NCBI GenBank assembly: GCA_021890795.1
Contig: JAKKUO010000010.1
Location: forward strand, 1 to 56,947
Direction: 5' to 3'
Length of the DNA: 56,947 nucleotides
From: Bacillota bacterium
GTDB taxonomy: Bacteria; Bacillota; Sulfobacillia; Symbiobacteriales; ZC4RG38
Shown: piece by piece, positions 16,157 through 25,435 of the stretch
How the letters are laid out: every line of letters starts with the position of its first letter
How positions within the stretch are numbered: the first letter of the stretch is position 1
Notes under the pieces: generated by a model
Told to the model about the DNA's origin: nothing
Databases searched by the model: none
Seen by the model: only the letters and a program-made list of their open reading frames with translations
Program-made: the position numbers and the translations under genes

Positions 16157-17520
16157 GAGGCCTTCCCCCCAGCAGCCTCCGCCTCTTCGGCCTCAGGCAG
16201 GTCGGAGTACCGGGTCTTCAGGATCCAGAAGCCCGCGACCAGGAAGGCCACCGAGAGGATGATGCCGATCCAGTTCACCTCGGCGAACTCGAGGGTCCCC
16301 CAGATGACCGGGCTGGTCTTCAGCCAGGAGATCTGGGTAGCGCCCTCGGGGATCTGCTGGCCGACCTGGATGGCCAGCTCGGTGAAGGCCGGCGCCACCT
16401 TCGTGGCACCCCACAGGGAGACCGCCAGGACCACGACGCCGAGGATCAGGGACCGGACCAGGTCGCCGCCGACGATGGCCACCACCGGACCCATCAGGCA
16501 GCCGAAGTTCCCCAGGTCGCCGAAGGGCAGCACCTTATTGCCAGGCAGGGTGACCGACAGCAGGACCAGGACCGGGATCAGCAGCACCGCGGAGACGATG
16601 GTAGACGGGTGACCGGCAAGGATCGGCCAGTCGAGGCCGATGTAGAACTCCCGGCCGGAGAGGCGCTTCTTCATGAACTCCGAGGCCGCCTCGGAGATGG
16701 GCATCAGCGCCTCCATGAAGATGGACGCCATCCGCGGCAGGAGCACCATGGTCGCCGCAACGGTGACGCCGAGCTGGAGGATCTTGTCCACCTTGTAGCC
16801 CGCCAGGATGCCGATGAGCAGACCCATGATCAGGCCGATGATGATGTTCTCACCGAAGAAGCCGATCTTCCGCTGGATGTCCTCCGGATTGGCCCGCAGC
16901 TTCTTCATGCCCGGGATCGCATCCAGGAGCATGGCGAAGGGCGCCACGGGCAGCAGCCAGGTCGCGCAGGCATGGGGGATGGAGATGCCGGGCACGCCGG
17001 TGAGCTTCTGCACCCGCTTGGCGGTGATGTCACCGATCTTCAGCTCGATGACGATCATCGCAATGGCGACGATGAAGGCCCAGGTCAGGCTGCCGGTGAC
17101 CCCCATCACCACCGCGCCGGCGAAGACCTTCTGCCAGACGTTCCACAGGTCAACGTTCAGGGTCCTGGTCCAGCCGACCAGGAGCAGGAGCAGGTTGAGG
17201 ACAATCTGCACCGGGAACATGATGGCCGCATAGGGCCAGGCCCAGCTGATGGTGGACGCCGCGGGCCAGCCCACGTCCATGGCCGTCAGGTGCAGCCCCA
17301 GCCGGTTGATCATCGCCTGGGCGGCAGGGGCCACCTGACCGACCAGGAGCTGGCCCACCACCAGGTTGATACCGGTGAAGGCCACGCCCAGGGTCAGACC
17401 GGCCCGAATCGCCTTACCGGGCCTCAGGCCGAACAGCATGCCCATCAGCATCATGACGATGGGCAGGAAGACCGCTGCGCCGAGGCCGATGACCCACTTG
17501 ACGACGTCGAGTAGTGTCAT
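16153..17520 (-). CDS. gatC: PTS galactitol-family EIIC permease
   Basis: Integral membrane channel subunit of a galactitol-type (Gat) PTS, 455 residues with about ten hydrophobic segments. It starts LLDVVKWVIGLGAAVFLPIVM and contains the family's conserved GDITAKRVQK and GVPGISIPHACATW segments around the substrate site, and the FGDLGNFGC..GPVVAIVGGDLVRSL region. It imports a sugar alcohol or related sugar while phosphorylating it with IIA and IIB. The start overlaps the IIB stop by one base (TAATG). Gat-family IIC proteins also serve arabitol-like substrates, so galactitol itself is only a default label. Confidence 0.9.
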   Translation of the reverse strand: MTLLDVVKWVIGLGAAVFLPIVMMLMGMLFGLRPGKAIRAGLTLGVAFTGINLVVGQLLVGQVAPAAQAMINRLGLHLTAMDVGWPAASTISWAWPYAAIMFPVQIVLNLLLLLVGWTRTLNVDLWNVWQKVFAGAVVMGVTGSLTWAFIVAIAMIVIELKIGDITAKRVQKLTGVPGISIPHACATWLLPVAPFAMLLDAIPGMKKLRANPEDIQRKIGFFGENIIIGLIMGLLIGILAGYKVDKILQLGVTVAATMVLLPRMASIFMEALMPISEAASEFMKKRLSGREFYIGLDWPILAGHPSTIVSAVLLIPVLVLLSVTLPGNKVLPFGDLGNFGCLMGPVVAIVGGDLVRSLILGVVVLAVSLWGATKVAPAFTELAIQVGQQIPEGATQISWLKTSPVIWGTLEFAEVNWIGIILSVAFLVAGFWILKTRYSDLPEAEEAEAAGGKAS

Positions 17521-17816
17521 TACTGTTTCCCTCCCGTCAGTTTTTGGGCAATCTCATCGAGGACGGCCTGCTCGCCGATCCCCGTGAGCAGCGGCACACC
17601 GTTGACCACTGGGGCGTTGATGTCCACCTTCAGCCCCGGGGTGATGGAGACGACCAGGTCGATCTTCCCGATCTCCCCCTGAAGCTCCCGGAAGGCGATG
17701 GGCTTCACCTCCACGTCGATCCCGCGCTCCGCCATGCCCTTGCGGATCTTCTGGGCGCAGATGGTCGAGGATGCGATCCCCGAACCACAAAGGGTGATGA
17801 TGCGGTACTTGGCCAT
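17520..17816 (-). CDS. gatB: PTS galactitol-family EIIB
   Basis: 98-residue phosphotransfer protein. Cys10 in ITLCGSGIASSTICAQKI is the phosphorylated residue in the standard P-loop of this IIB class. Length and the GIDVEVKPIAF..DLVVSITP middle are typical of GatB. It sits between IIA and IIC with one-base overlap to IIC, in the order IIA-IIB-IIC. Confidence 0.92.
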   Translation of the reverse strand: MAKYRIITLCGSGIASSTICAQKIRKGMAERGIDVEVKPIAFRELQGEIGKIDLVVSITPGLKVDINAPVVNGVPLLTGIGEQAVLDEIAQKLTGGKQ

Positions 17817-17831
17817 GGGGTCTACCTCCCG

Positions 17832-18308
17832 TCAAGTAAGGGAAAGGTTGACTCGGCAGCGCACGAAATCGGCGACTGCCGCCGGATCCGACAGGCTGAT
17901 GAGTTGCGTCAGGGCGTCGGGCGACTGGAAGAGCTGAACCAGCTGGGAGAGGAAGTTCACGTGCTTCTGGGCAGGCAGGGCCAGGAGAAAGACCACCCGG
18001 ACATCGACCAGGTCCTGTTCGGTCCCCATCGCCCGCCAGGGGACCGGCTGGGGCAGAACCGCCACCGCCAGCCCGGGCCTGAGGCAGTACTCCGGGTCGG
18101 TGTGGGGGATGGCCACCCCTACCGGCTGGGTGGGTAGGCCGGTGGGAAACCGGGTCTCCCGGTCCTTGACCGCCTCCAGGAATCCCGGCCCGACGCACCC
18201 CCGGGCGGCCAGCCGGCCCGCCAGGTCCGCGATTACGGCCTCCGGGTCCGGAAAGGGTTGCCCAACCACCACCATGTCGCTGTCGAAAAGGATCGAGCCC
18301 AACGGCAT
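17832..18308 (-). CDS. gatA: PTS fructose/mannitol-family EIIA (GatA-like)
   Basis: 158-residue EIIA of the fructose/mannitol/galactitol class. His69 in PVGVAIPHTDPEY receives phosphate from HPr. It is the first gene of the catabolic operon, 15 bases before IIB. The ATG at 18308 is used here, but AAGAGG lies only 2-3 bases before it; the in-frame TTG at 18302 has better spacing (about 8 bases) and may be the true start, removing two residues. The promoter region with a GAATATTC palindrome is about 130 bases upstream. Confidence 0.9.
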   Translation of the reverse strand: MPLGSILFDSDMVVVGQPFPDPEAVIADLAGRLAARGCVGPGFLEAVKDRETRFPTGLPTQPVGVAIPHTDPEYCLRPGLAVAVLPQPVPWRAMGTEQDLVDVRVVFLLALPAQKHVNFLSQLVQLFQSPDALTQLISLSDPAAVADFVRCRVNLSLT

Positions 18309-18439
18309 CACCTCTTGTGCTGCGGACCTCCCGGCACCTGGGGGCCCCGTTGGCCACATCCCTGCCGTCCCCTTCCACCCCGCCCCGGCTGCCGCCTGAG
18401 GGCGGCACACCGCCGGCGGCAACAGCGGGGAGTTTGGAC

Positions 18440-18457
18440 TTTATAATCTGAATATTC
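18440..18457 (-). promoter_or_regulatory. PTS operon promoter with palindromic operator
   Basis: On the minus strand there is a -10-like TATAAA (18440-18445) with no matching -35. A perfect 8-bp palindrome, GAATATTC (18450-18457), lies in the spacer position. A weak -35 plus an AT-rich operator fits activation by the PRD regulator encoded just upstream. The rest of the 266-base gap is GC-rich with small hairpins and no gene. Confidence 0.45.
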
Positions 18458-18574
18458 TGTCTTCATTAGCAGCAGCCGTTCCCGGGACCGGGTACCTTTC
18501 TCCGGCGGACACCGGTGCCCGGCAGCCGGGACCGGTTCCCGGGCTCACCCCTCTTCGTTCCGCCGGAGGCGCCC

Positions 18575-20566
18575 TCATTTCTGGCTGCAGGGCGGTACCG
18601 GCGTCGCGGCGCTGCCGGTGACCCGGGCCGCCAACCGCTCCAGCAGGCTTCCCACGTCGGGGGCGCTGCGCAAGTCCGCCAGGGCCCGGGGGCTCTCGAG
18701 GATCTCCCAGAGCTGCATCAGGGCGGGAAGGTGGGATTCGGAGTCGACGGCCCCCAGGGCGATGACCAGGTCCACCGGGTCATGCTCCGGGTGACCGAAG
18801 TACACCGGCGTGCGGAGCCGCACCAGGGCCATCCCCAGTTCCCGCACCCCGTCTTCAGGCCGGGCGTGGGGCACCGCCACTCCGGGGACCACCACCACGT
18901 AGGGGCCCAGTTCCCGGACGGTGCGGAGCATCGCCTCGACGTACCGGCCTTCCGCCAACCCGGCCTTCACCAGAAGGGAACCGGCAGCGGCGACCGCCTC
19001 TTCCCAGGTCCGGGCCACAGCGTCCACAGCCACAGTGGCGGGAGTGAGGAGGTCCAGCAGGGCCGGCGCCTGCCCCCGGGACCGGGAGGCGGAGAGCTGG
19101 GCCAGGGTGCGGCGAATCCGGGCGATGTCGTCCTCGGTCAGGAAGGGGGAGACCTGGACCACCGGCAGGTCGCAGGGCAGCAGCCGGCAGGTGGTGATCA
19201 CCAGGTCGCAGGGCTCCTCCGCCAGCACCTGCCCAAGCTGCAGGGCCGAGACCACCCGGTTGACCATCAGCCCCGGAAAGGCCGCCCGCAGCCGGGCCAG
19301 GAGAAGCTGGGAGGTGCCCAGCCCGGCCCCGCAGACCACCACCGCCCTGGGCAGGGTCCGCTGCTGCAGCCGGGCCCGCTCGATGGCCGCCGCCACGTGA
19401 AGCGCCAGGAAGCCGACCTCCTCCACCGGGATGGGAAGCCCCCACTCGACCTCCAGGATCCGGGCCATCTCCTCCGCCACCCGGTAGGCCGGGGCGTAGC
19501 TCGACCGGATCTCATCCAGGAAGGGGTTCACCGGCCGCTGGGAGAGGCCGAGGAGCTGCCGGATAGGCCGCAGGTGGAGGGCCAGGTTCAGGAGGAAGTC
19601 CGGGTCCTGGGTGACGGGCACGCCGGTGCGGGTCTGGACCAGGCTGGCCAGGCGCCGGACCAGGCGTCGCTCGCTGTCCGACAGGTCGGCCTCCGTGGCA
19701 GGTACCGGCGCCCGGTGGGTGGCCTGGACCATCACCGCCACCTGGGCCCGCTCCGTTGCGGAGAGAGGCAAGCCGAAGCGCTTCTCCAGCTCGCTGCAGA
19801 CCAGGTGGGCCCGCTGCCAGCTCCAGGTGCCCCGGACCCGCTCCACCAGCTGAGGGTCGGGGGGCAGGGTGTGGCCCGCCGCCACCCGGCTGAGCATCAC
19901 CGTCAGGTAGACCACCAGTTCCGGCGGACCCGCATCCCGGAGGACCGCGCCCAGGGCGGGCCAGTCCACCTGGGGCAGCAAGGGCCGCAGGAGCGACTGC
20001 AGGGCAGCCGCCTCCGGCCGGCCCTCGAGGAGCATGGCCAGTTGCCCCTCGTCCAGCTCCTCCATCACCAGGTCGGTCATGGCCCGGCGCCAGGCGGTCT
20101 CGGAGCCCTCGACCCGGATCCCCGGGGCCCGGACCAACTCGAGCCCTCGTTTCCGGAGCCAGGCCTCCACCCCGGCCAGGTCGGTGTAGACGGTGCTCCG
20201 GCCGACCCCCAGCCGGGCCGCCAGGTCCCGGAGCCGGTGGGGCCCGCCGGGGCCCAGGAGCAGCAGCAGGATGCGCCGCACCCGCTCCCTGGGGGTGAGG
20301 ACGTACTCGTAGGGTGGGGTGTCCGCCAGGGGCAGGCGGCTGAGGGCTTCCCGCACCTTCTGGAGGTCGCCTTCCAGGTAGTACCCCACCCCGGCCCTGG
20401 CGACCAGCCGGGCATCGTATCCCTTCACCCAGTCCGCGATGGCCTCCAGGTCATACCGGACGCTCCGGGCCGGATACCCCAGAAGGCGTCCCAGCTCCGC
20501 GGCGGACAGGGGCCCGCTGGCCATCAGGAGCAAGTGCAGGAGCCGTTGCCTGCGGTCGTTCAGCAC
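18575..20566 (-). CDS. PRD-domain PTS transcriptional activator (MtlR/LicR type)
   Basis: 663-residue multidomain regulator. In order: two helix-turn-helix domains (about 1-60 and 80-140), PRD1 (about 165-270), PRD2 (about 280-385), a galactitol-type IIB domain with VVVCGAGLGTSQ (about 392-480) and a C-terminal IIA domain with VAVPHARPED (about 515-650). PTS phosphorylation of the PRDs and the IIB/IIA domains sets its activity. PRD2 keeps its conserved histidines (LNLALHLRP and FLALHVAAA). PRD1 has VVYLTV and AVMVQA where these are expected, so it looks insensitive to phosphorylation. The GTG at 20566 has GGGAGG 7 bases upstream; in-frame GTGs at 20572 and 20605 are less likely. It lies directly upstream of, and parallel to, the PTS operon. 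Confidence 0.9.
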   Translation of the reverse strand: MLNDRRQRLLHLLLMASGPLSAAELGRLLGYPARSVRYDLEAIADWVKGYDARLVARAGVGYYLEGDLQKVREALSRLPLADTPPYEYVLTPRERVRRILLLLLGPGGPHRLRDLAARLGVGRSTVYTDLAGVEAWLRKRGLELVRAPGIRVEGSETAWRRAMTDLVMEELDEGQLAMLLEGRPEAAALQSLLRPLLPQVDWPALGAVLRDAGPPELVVYLTVMLSRVAAGHTLPPDPQLVERVRGTWSWQRAHLVCSELEKRFGLPLSATERAQVAVMVQATHRAPVPATEADLSDSERRLVRRLASLVQTRTGVPVTQDPDFLLNLALHLRPIRQLLGLSQRPVNPFLDEIRSSYAPAYRVAEEMARILEVEWGLPIPVEEVGFLALHVAAAIERARLQQRTLPRAVVVCGAGLGTSQLLLARLRAAFPGLMVNRVVSALQLGQVLAEEPCDLVITTCRLLPCDLPVVQVSPFLTEDDIARIRRTLAQLSASRSRGQAPALLDLLTPATVAVDAVARTWEEAVAAAGSLLVKAGLAEGRYVEAMLRTVRELGPYVVVVPGVAVPHARPEDGVRELGMALVRLRTPVYFGHPEHDPVDLVIALGAVDSESHLPALMQLWEILESPRALADLRSAPDVGSLLERLAARVTGSAATPVPPCSQK

Positions 20567-20631
20567 CGCCACCCCTCCCGCTGCCCCACCTGGGAGAGTG
20601 GTCACGCCACCAGCCTGTTCCGGTAGAGAAA

Positions 20632-20668
20632 ATTAGGGGCCCGAATGGCAAGATCCTGCCATCGGGCC
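20632..20668 (-). terminator. Terminator of the argC-G operon
   Basis: On the minus strand GGCCCGATGGCA (20657-20668), a 6-base loop and TGCCAT plus CGGGCC (20638-20650, one bulged base) form a 12-bp stem followed by CCTAATTTTCTC. It lies about 60 bases after the argG stop. T-rich sequence on the other flank means it could work in both directions. Confidence 0.75.
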
Positions 20669-20727
20669 GTCCGGGTTTTGTAATTTTGCTACAACAAACC
20701 GTGAACGACGGGGGGTTCGACACCGTC

Positions 20728-21927
20728 CTACCTCTTCCGCACCGCGGCGTAGACCCGGGTGGGCAGACCGAAGAGCTCGATAAAGCCCACCGCGGCCTTG
20801 TGGTCGAAGGCGTCCCCCGGGTCGTAGGTGGCCAGGTCGTACCGGTAGAGGCTGTAGGGGGACTTGCGCCCCACCACCGTGGCGCTGCCCTTGAAGAGCT
20901 TCACCCGCACGGTGCCGGTAACGGTCTTCTGGGTGCTCTCGAAGAAGGCCTGTAGGGCCTCTCGCAGGGGGTGGAACCAGAGGCCGTTGTAGACCAGCTC
21001 CGCAAAGGTGTGCTCGACACCGAGCTTGAAGTGCAAGAGTTCCCGGGGCAGGGTGAGGAACTCCAGCTCCCGGTGGGCCAGGGTGAGGACCGTCGCCGCG
21101 GGCAACTCGTAGACCTCCCGGCTCTTGATCCCCACCAGCCGGCTCTCCATGTGGTCCACCCGGCCCACCCCGTGCTCCCCGGCCACCCGGTTGAGGGCCT
21201 CGATGAGGCGCACCAGGTCCATGGCCTCGCCGTTGAGCCGCACCGGGGTCCCCTGCTCGAAGTCGATCTCCAGGTACTCCGGGGTGTCCGGGGCCGCGGC
21301 GGGGCTCTTCGTCCAGGCGAAGGCCTCTTCGGGAGGCTCCGCCCAGGGGTCCTCCAGGACGCCCGCCTCGCAGGACCGGCCGTAGAGGTTGACGTCGATG
21401 GAGAAGGGATTCTCCTTGCCCACGGGGACGGGGATCCCGTGTCTGGCCGCGTACTCGATCTCCTCCTCCCGGCTCCAGCCCCACTCCCGCACCGGGGCCA
21501 GCACCTTCAACCGGGGGTTGAGGGCGGCGACGCTCACATCGAACCGGACCTGGTCGTTCCCTTTGCCGGTGGAGCCGTGGGCGACGTACTCCGCCCCCTC
21601 CTGCTCCGCCACCTCCACCAGCTTCTTGGCGATGAGGGGCCGGGCCAGGGCCGTGGAGAGGTGGTACTTGTGCTCGTAGGTGGCGTTGGCCCAGAGGGCG
21701 GGCCGGATATAGTCGTAGGCAAACTCCCGCTTCACGTCGTAGGTGAAGGCCTTCACCGCCCCGACCTTCAGGGCCTTCTCCCGGATGAACTCGAGGTCTT
21801 TGTCCTGCTCCCCCAGGTCCACCGTCAGGGCGATGACGTCCACGTCGTAGTGCTCCGCCAGCCACCGAATGGCCACGGAGGTGTCCAGCCCGCCGGAGTA
21901 GGCGAGCACGCACTTCTTTCTGGGCAT
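20728..21927 (-). CDS. argG: Argininosuccinate synthase
   Basis: Joins citrulline and aspartate using ATP; 399 residues, normal length. The ATP pyrophosphatase P-loop [11 protein letters not shown] is at residues 8-18, and [14 protein letters not shown] plus the [13 protein letters not shown] segments are typical. The ATG at 21927 is preceded by AAAGGAGG about 10 bases upstream. It is last in argC-argA-argJ-argB-argD-argG, 34 bases after argD, and is followed by a terminator. Confidence 0.95.
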   Translation of the reverse strand: MPRKKCVLAYSGGLDTSVAIRWLAEHYDVDVIALTVDLGEQDKDLEFIREKALKVGAVKAFTYDVKREFAYDYIRPALWANATYEHKYHLSTALARPLIAKKLVEVAEQEGAEYVAHGSTGKGNDQVRFDVSVAALNPRLKVLAPVREWGWSREEEIEYAARHGIPVPVGKENPFSIDVNLYGRSCEAGVLEDPWAEPPEEAFAWTKSPAAAPDTPEYLEIDFEQGTPVRLNGEAMDLVRLIEALNRVAGEHGVGRVDHMESRLVGIKSREVYELPAATVLTLAHRELEFLTLPRELLHFKLGVEHTFAELVYNGLWFHPLREALQAFFESTQKTVTGTVRVKLFKGSATVVGRKSPYSLYRYDLATYDPGDAFDHKAAVGFIELFGLPTRVYAAVRKR

Positions 21928-21961
21928 CGCACTGCGGCCTCCTTTCTTCCCTTCGCCTGCC

Positions 21962-23179
21962 CTACCCCGCCCCGGCCACCTCGGCCAGGGCGCCGTCCAG
22001 GATCGCCACCCCGGCGTCGACCTCCTCCCGGGTGACGGTGAGCGGCGGCAACAGCCGCAGGACCCTGCCCGCGGTGACGTTGGCCAGGAGCCCCCGCCGG
22101 TGGCAGCCGGCCAGCACCGCCCTGGCCTGGTCGGCCTCGTGGCAGACAAGCCCCAGCATCAGCCCCCGGCCCCGGACCGCGGCCACCACCCCCGGGTACC
22201 GGGCCTGGAGCTCCGCCAGCCGGCCCAGGAAGTACTCCCCGAGCTCCCGGGCCCGGGCGGGCAGCCCCTCGGCCAGGATGGTCTCCACCGTCGCCAGGGC
22301 CGCGGCGCAGGCCACCGGGTTGCCGCCGAAGGTGCTGCCGTGGTCCCCGGGCTGGAAGGCGGCGGCCACCTCGGGGGTGGCCAGGATCGCCCCGATGGGG
22401 AGCCCGCCCCCCAGCCCCTTGGCCAGGGTGACGATGTCCGGCTCCACCCCGTAGCCCTGGTAGGCAAAGAAGGTCCCGGTCCGGCCCATCCCGCACTGGA
22501 TCTCGTCCAGGATCAGAAGCGCCCCCCGCTCCCGGGTGAGCCACCGCACCCCGCGAAGGTACTCCGGGTCCGCGGGATGGATGCCCCCCTCCCCCTGGAC
22601 CGGCTCCAGGATCACCGCGGCCACGGTCTCGTCCAGGGCCCGGTCCAGGGCCTCCAGGTCCCCCCAGGGCACCGGGTCGAACCCCGGGGGCAGGGGGCCA
22701 AAGCCCTCCTGGATCTCCGGCTTGGGCGTGGCGGCCAGGGCCCCCAGGGTGCGGCCGTGGAAGGCGTAGGTCATGGAGAGGATCCGCACCCGCCGCCGGT
22801 CCCCCCGGCGCCAGTGGTACTTCCGGGCCAGCTTGAAGGCCCCCTCATTGGCCTCGGCGCCGCTGTTGCAGAAAAAGGCCTTGCCCGGACCGCCGGCCGC
22901 GGCCAGGGCCCGGGCCAGCCGGGCCATGGGCTCGGTGTAGTAGAGGTTGGAGGTGTGGATCAGGGTCTCCGCCTGGGCCTGGATCGCCCGGACCACCGCG
23001 GGGTGGCAGTGGCCCAAGACGTTGACCGCGATGCCCCCCAGAAAGTCCAGGTACTCCTTCCCCGCGGCGTCCCAGACCCGGGTGCCCCGGCCCCGGACCA
23101 GGGCGATGGGGTAGCGGCTGTAGGTCCCCATCACGTACTCCCGGTCCAGGGCCTGGATCGCCTCTGCGTCCATCGCCAT
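21962..23179 (-). CDS. argD: Acetylornithine aminotransferase
   Basis: PLP enzyme of 405 residues that makes N-acetylornithine from N-acetylglutamate semialdehyde and glutamate. Features: [32 protein letters not shown] (PLP phosphate site), the aspartate in [13 protein letters not shown], and the PLP lysine in [14 protein letters not shown]. The ATG at 23179 has AAAGGGG 9 bases upstream; an earlier TTG (23185) is too close to it. The gene starts 16 bases after argB. Some family members also act on succinyldiaminopimelate in lysine synthesis, but the operon points to arginine. Confidence 0.94.
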   Translation of the reverse strand: MAMDAEAIQALDREYVMGTYSRYPIALVRGRGTRVWDAAGKEYLDFLGGIAVNVLGHCHPAVVRAIQAQAETLIHTSNLYYTEPMARLARALAAAGGPGKAFFCNSGAEANEGAFKLARKYHWRRGDRRRVRILSMTYAFHGRTLGALAATPKPEIQEGFGPLPPGFDPVPWGDLEALDRALDETVAAVILEPVQGEGGIHPADPEYLRGVRWLTRERGALLILDEIQCGMGRTGTFFAYQGYGVEPDIVTLAKGLGGGLPIGAILATPEVAAAFQPGDHGSTFGGNPVACAAALATVETILAEGLPARARELGEYFLGRLAELQARYPGVVAAVRGRGLMLGLVCHEADQARAVLAGCHRRGLLANVTAGRVLRLLPPLTVTREEVDAGVAILDGALAEVAGAG

Positions 23180-23195
23180 GGGCAAACGCCCCTTT

Positions 23196-24071
23196 CTACC
23201 GCACCACCATGGTACCGATCCCCTCGTCGGTGAAGATCTCCAAGAGGAGGGCGTGGGGCACCCGGCCGTCGATGATGTGCACCCGGGGCACCCCGGCCGC
23301 CAGGGCCCTGAGACACGCCTCCACCTTGGGGATCATGCCGCCCTCCAGCCGCCCCTCCCGGAGCCACTGGGCGATCTCCGCCGCGGTGATGCGGCTCACC
23401 TTGCTCCGGGGATCCCGGGGGTCGGCCCGGATCCCCTCCACGTCCGTCAGCAGCACCAGCTTCTCCGCCCCCAGGGCGGCGGCCAGCTCCCCGGCCACGG
23501 TGTCGGCGTTGATGTTGTAGGCGTGGCCGTCCTCCCCCACGCCGATGGGGGCGATGACCGGGATGAACCCCGCCCCGATGAGGCTGGCGATCACCCCGGT
23601 GTCGATGCCGGCCACGTCCCCCACGTAGCCCAGGTCCACGTAGCCCCCGTCCCGGGTCCGGTGGAGGTGCCGGGTCGCCCGGATGAGCCCCCCGTCGTGG
23701 CCTGAAAGCCCCACCGCCCGGCCGCCCTGGGCGTTCAGGGCCGCCACGATGGCCTTGTTGGTCTTCCCCACCAGCACCATCTGGGCGATGGCCATGGTCT
23801 CCTCATCGGTGACCCGGAGGCCGTCGACGAAGACCGGCTCCTTCCCCAGCCGCTTCATCATCTCGCTGACCTCCGGGCCGCCGCCGTGGACCACCACCGG
23901 GTTCATGCCAACGAACTTCATCAGGACGATGTCCTGCATCACCGCTTCCCGGAGGTCTGCCGCCACCATCGCCGCCCCGCCGTACTTGACCACCACCGTC
24001 TTGCCGGCAAAGGAGCGGATGTAGGGCAGCGCCTCGACCAGCACCGCAGCCTTGTCGATGTACTGCTGCAC
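23196..24071 (-). CDS. argB: Acetylglutamate kinase
   Basis: Phosphorylates N-acetylglutamate; 291 residues. Amino-acid-kinase landmarks are VVVKYGGAAM near residue 25, VVVHGGGPEVSEMM (substrate glycine loop), NINADTVAGELAAALGAEKLVLLTDVEG, and GGMIPKVEACLRAL. The GTG at 24071 follows GGAGG by 8 bases; upstream in-frame codons read as low-complexity Arg/Gly and are not counted. The N-terminal helix (YIDKAAVLVEALPYIRSFAGK) resembles arginine-sensitive hexameric kinases such as that of Thermotoga. Feedback inhibition by arginine is therefore likely, consistent with a cyclic pathway using argJ. Confidence 0.94.
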   Translation of the reverse strand: MQQYIDKAAVLVEALPYIRSFAGKTVVVKYGGAAMVAADLREAVMQDIVLMKFVGMNPVVVHGGGPEVSEMMKRLGKEPVFVDGLRVTDEETMAIAQMVLVGKTNKAIVAALNAQGGRAVGLSGHDGGLIRATRHLHRTRDGGYVDLGYVGDVAGIDTGVIASLIGAGFIPVIAPIGVGEDGHAYNINADTVAGELAAALGAEKLVLLTDVEGIRADPRDPRSKVSRITAAEIAQWLREGRLEGGMIPKVEACLRALAAGVPRVHIIDGRVPHALLLEIFTDEGIGTMVVR

Positions 24072-24194
24072 CCCGGCCCCCTCCCCCCGGCCCCCGGGCC
24101 GGCCGCCGCCGGCCCGGGGGCGGTCGTCACCATGGCACGCCCTGTGCCCTGCCATCGCACCCCTGTGTCCTGGGATGCGGTCCCGCCCTACACC

Positions 24195-25415
24195 CTACGT
24201 CCGGTAGTCGGCGTTGATCCGCACGTAGTCGTAGCTCAGGTCGCACCCCCAGGCGGTGGCCGTCGCCTCCCCCGCGCCCAGGTCCGCCCGGATGGTCACC
24301 TCGGGCTGGGCCAGGACCTGCCGGGCCGCGGCCTCGTCAAAGGGCACCGGCGCCCCGCCCGCCATCACCTGGACGGACCCTAGCCACAGGTTCACCCGGG
24401 CCGGGTCAAAGGTGGCGCCGGAGTACCCGAGGGCGGCCAGGACCCGGCCCCAGTTGGGGTCGCAGCCGAAGACGGCGGCCTTCACCAGGTTGCTCCCCGC
24501 CACCGCCCGGGCCGCCCGGCGGGCATCCTCCAGGTCCGCCGCACCCGTCACGACCACCTCCAGGAGCTTGGTCGCCCCCTCCCCGTCCCGGGCGATGGCC
24601 CGGGCGAGGTAGACGAGGAGCTTTTCCAGGGCGGCGGCGAAGGCCGCCCAGTCGTCGGTCCCCGGGGCGATGGGATCGCCCCCGGCCAGGCCGTTGGCCA
24701 GGGCCAGGACCATGTCGTTGGTGGAGGTGTCGCCGTCGACGGTGATCATGTTGAAGCTCCGGTCCACCGCCGCCCGGAGGGCCGCCTGGAGGTCCGCCGG
24801 GGCCACCGGGGCGTCGGTGGTGACAAAGGCCAGCATGGTGGCCATGTTCGGGTGGATCATCCCGGAGCCCTTGGCCATGCCGCCGAGGGTCACCGTCCGG
24901 CCGCCGGAAAGCTCCGCCTGGACCGCCCACTCCTTGGGGAAGGTGTCGGTGGTGAGGATCGCCTGGGCGGCGTCGGCGTTGCCCTCTGGCGAGAGGGCCG
25001 CCGCGGCGGCCCGGATCCCCGCCGCGATCCGGTCCATGGGCAGGGGCACCCCGATCACCCCGGTGGAGGCCACCGCCACCAGTTCCGGGGCAATCCCCAG
25101 GGCCTCGGCCGCGATGGCGGCCATGGCCTCCGCGTCTCGGAGCCCCTGCTCGCCGGTGCAGGCGTTGGCGTTGCCGCTGTTGACCACCACCGCCTGGAGC
25201 CGCCCCCGGGCCACCCGCTCCCGGCTGAGGATCACCGGGGCCGCCTGCACCCGGTTCCGGGTGAAGACCCCCGCGGCCGCGGCGGGCACCTGGGAGAAGA
25301 GGAGGGCCACGTCCTTCTTCGTGCCGCCCCGGCCCTTGACGTCCGCCGAGACCCCCGCCGCCAGAAAGCCCCGGGGGGCGGTCACCCCGCCCAGCCCCTT
25401 GATGCTGTAACCCAT
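24195..25415 (-). CDS. argJ: Glutamate N-acetyltransferase / amino-acid acetyltransferase
   Basis: Transfers acetyl from N-acetylornithine to glutamate, recycling the acetyl group; 406 residues. The precursor is expected to cut itself at the Ala-Thr bond in GSGMIHPNMATML, the Thr becoming the catalytic N-terminus of the beta chain. ArgJ may be mono- or bifunctional; the separate GNAT-type synthase just upstream suggests ArgJ need not make acetylglutamate from acetyl-CoA. It is 20 bases after the GNAT gene and about 120 before argB. That gap is GC-rich and holds nothing evident except the argB ribosome site. Confidence 0.95.
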   Translation of the reverse strand: MGYSIKGLGGVTAPRGFLAAGVSADVKGRGGTKKDVALLFSQVPAAAAGVFTRNRVQAAPVILSRERVARGRLQAVVVNSGNANACTGEQGLRDAEAMAAIAAEALGIAPELVAVASTGVIGVPLPMDRIAAGIRAAAAALSPEGNADAAQAILTTDTFPKEWAVQAELSGGRTVTLGGMAKGSGMIHPNMATMLAFVTTDAPVAPADLQAALRAAVDRSFNMITVDGDTSTNDMVLALANGLAGGDPIAPGTDDWAAFAAALEKLLVYLARAIARDGEGATKLLEVVVTGAADLEDARRAARAVAGSNLVKAAVFGCDPNWGRVLAALGYSGATFDPARVNLWLGSVQVMAGGAPVPFDEAAARQVLAQPEVTIRADLGAGEATATAWGCDLSYDYVRINADYRT

Positions 25416-25435
25416 CGCTGCCTCACCTTCTCCCG

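Noticed and set aside
18309-18422. A 38-residue N-terminal extension of the IIA protein
   Set aside because: Low-complexity Pro/Gly/Ala codons without a ribosome site; the EIIA fold begins at or just after 18308.
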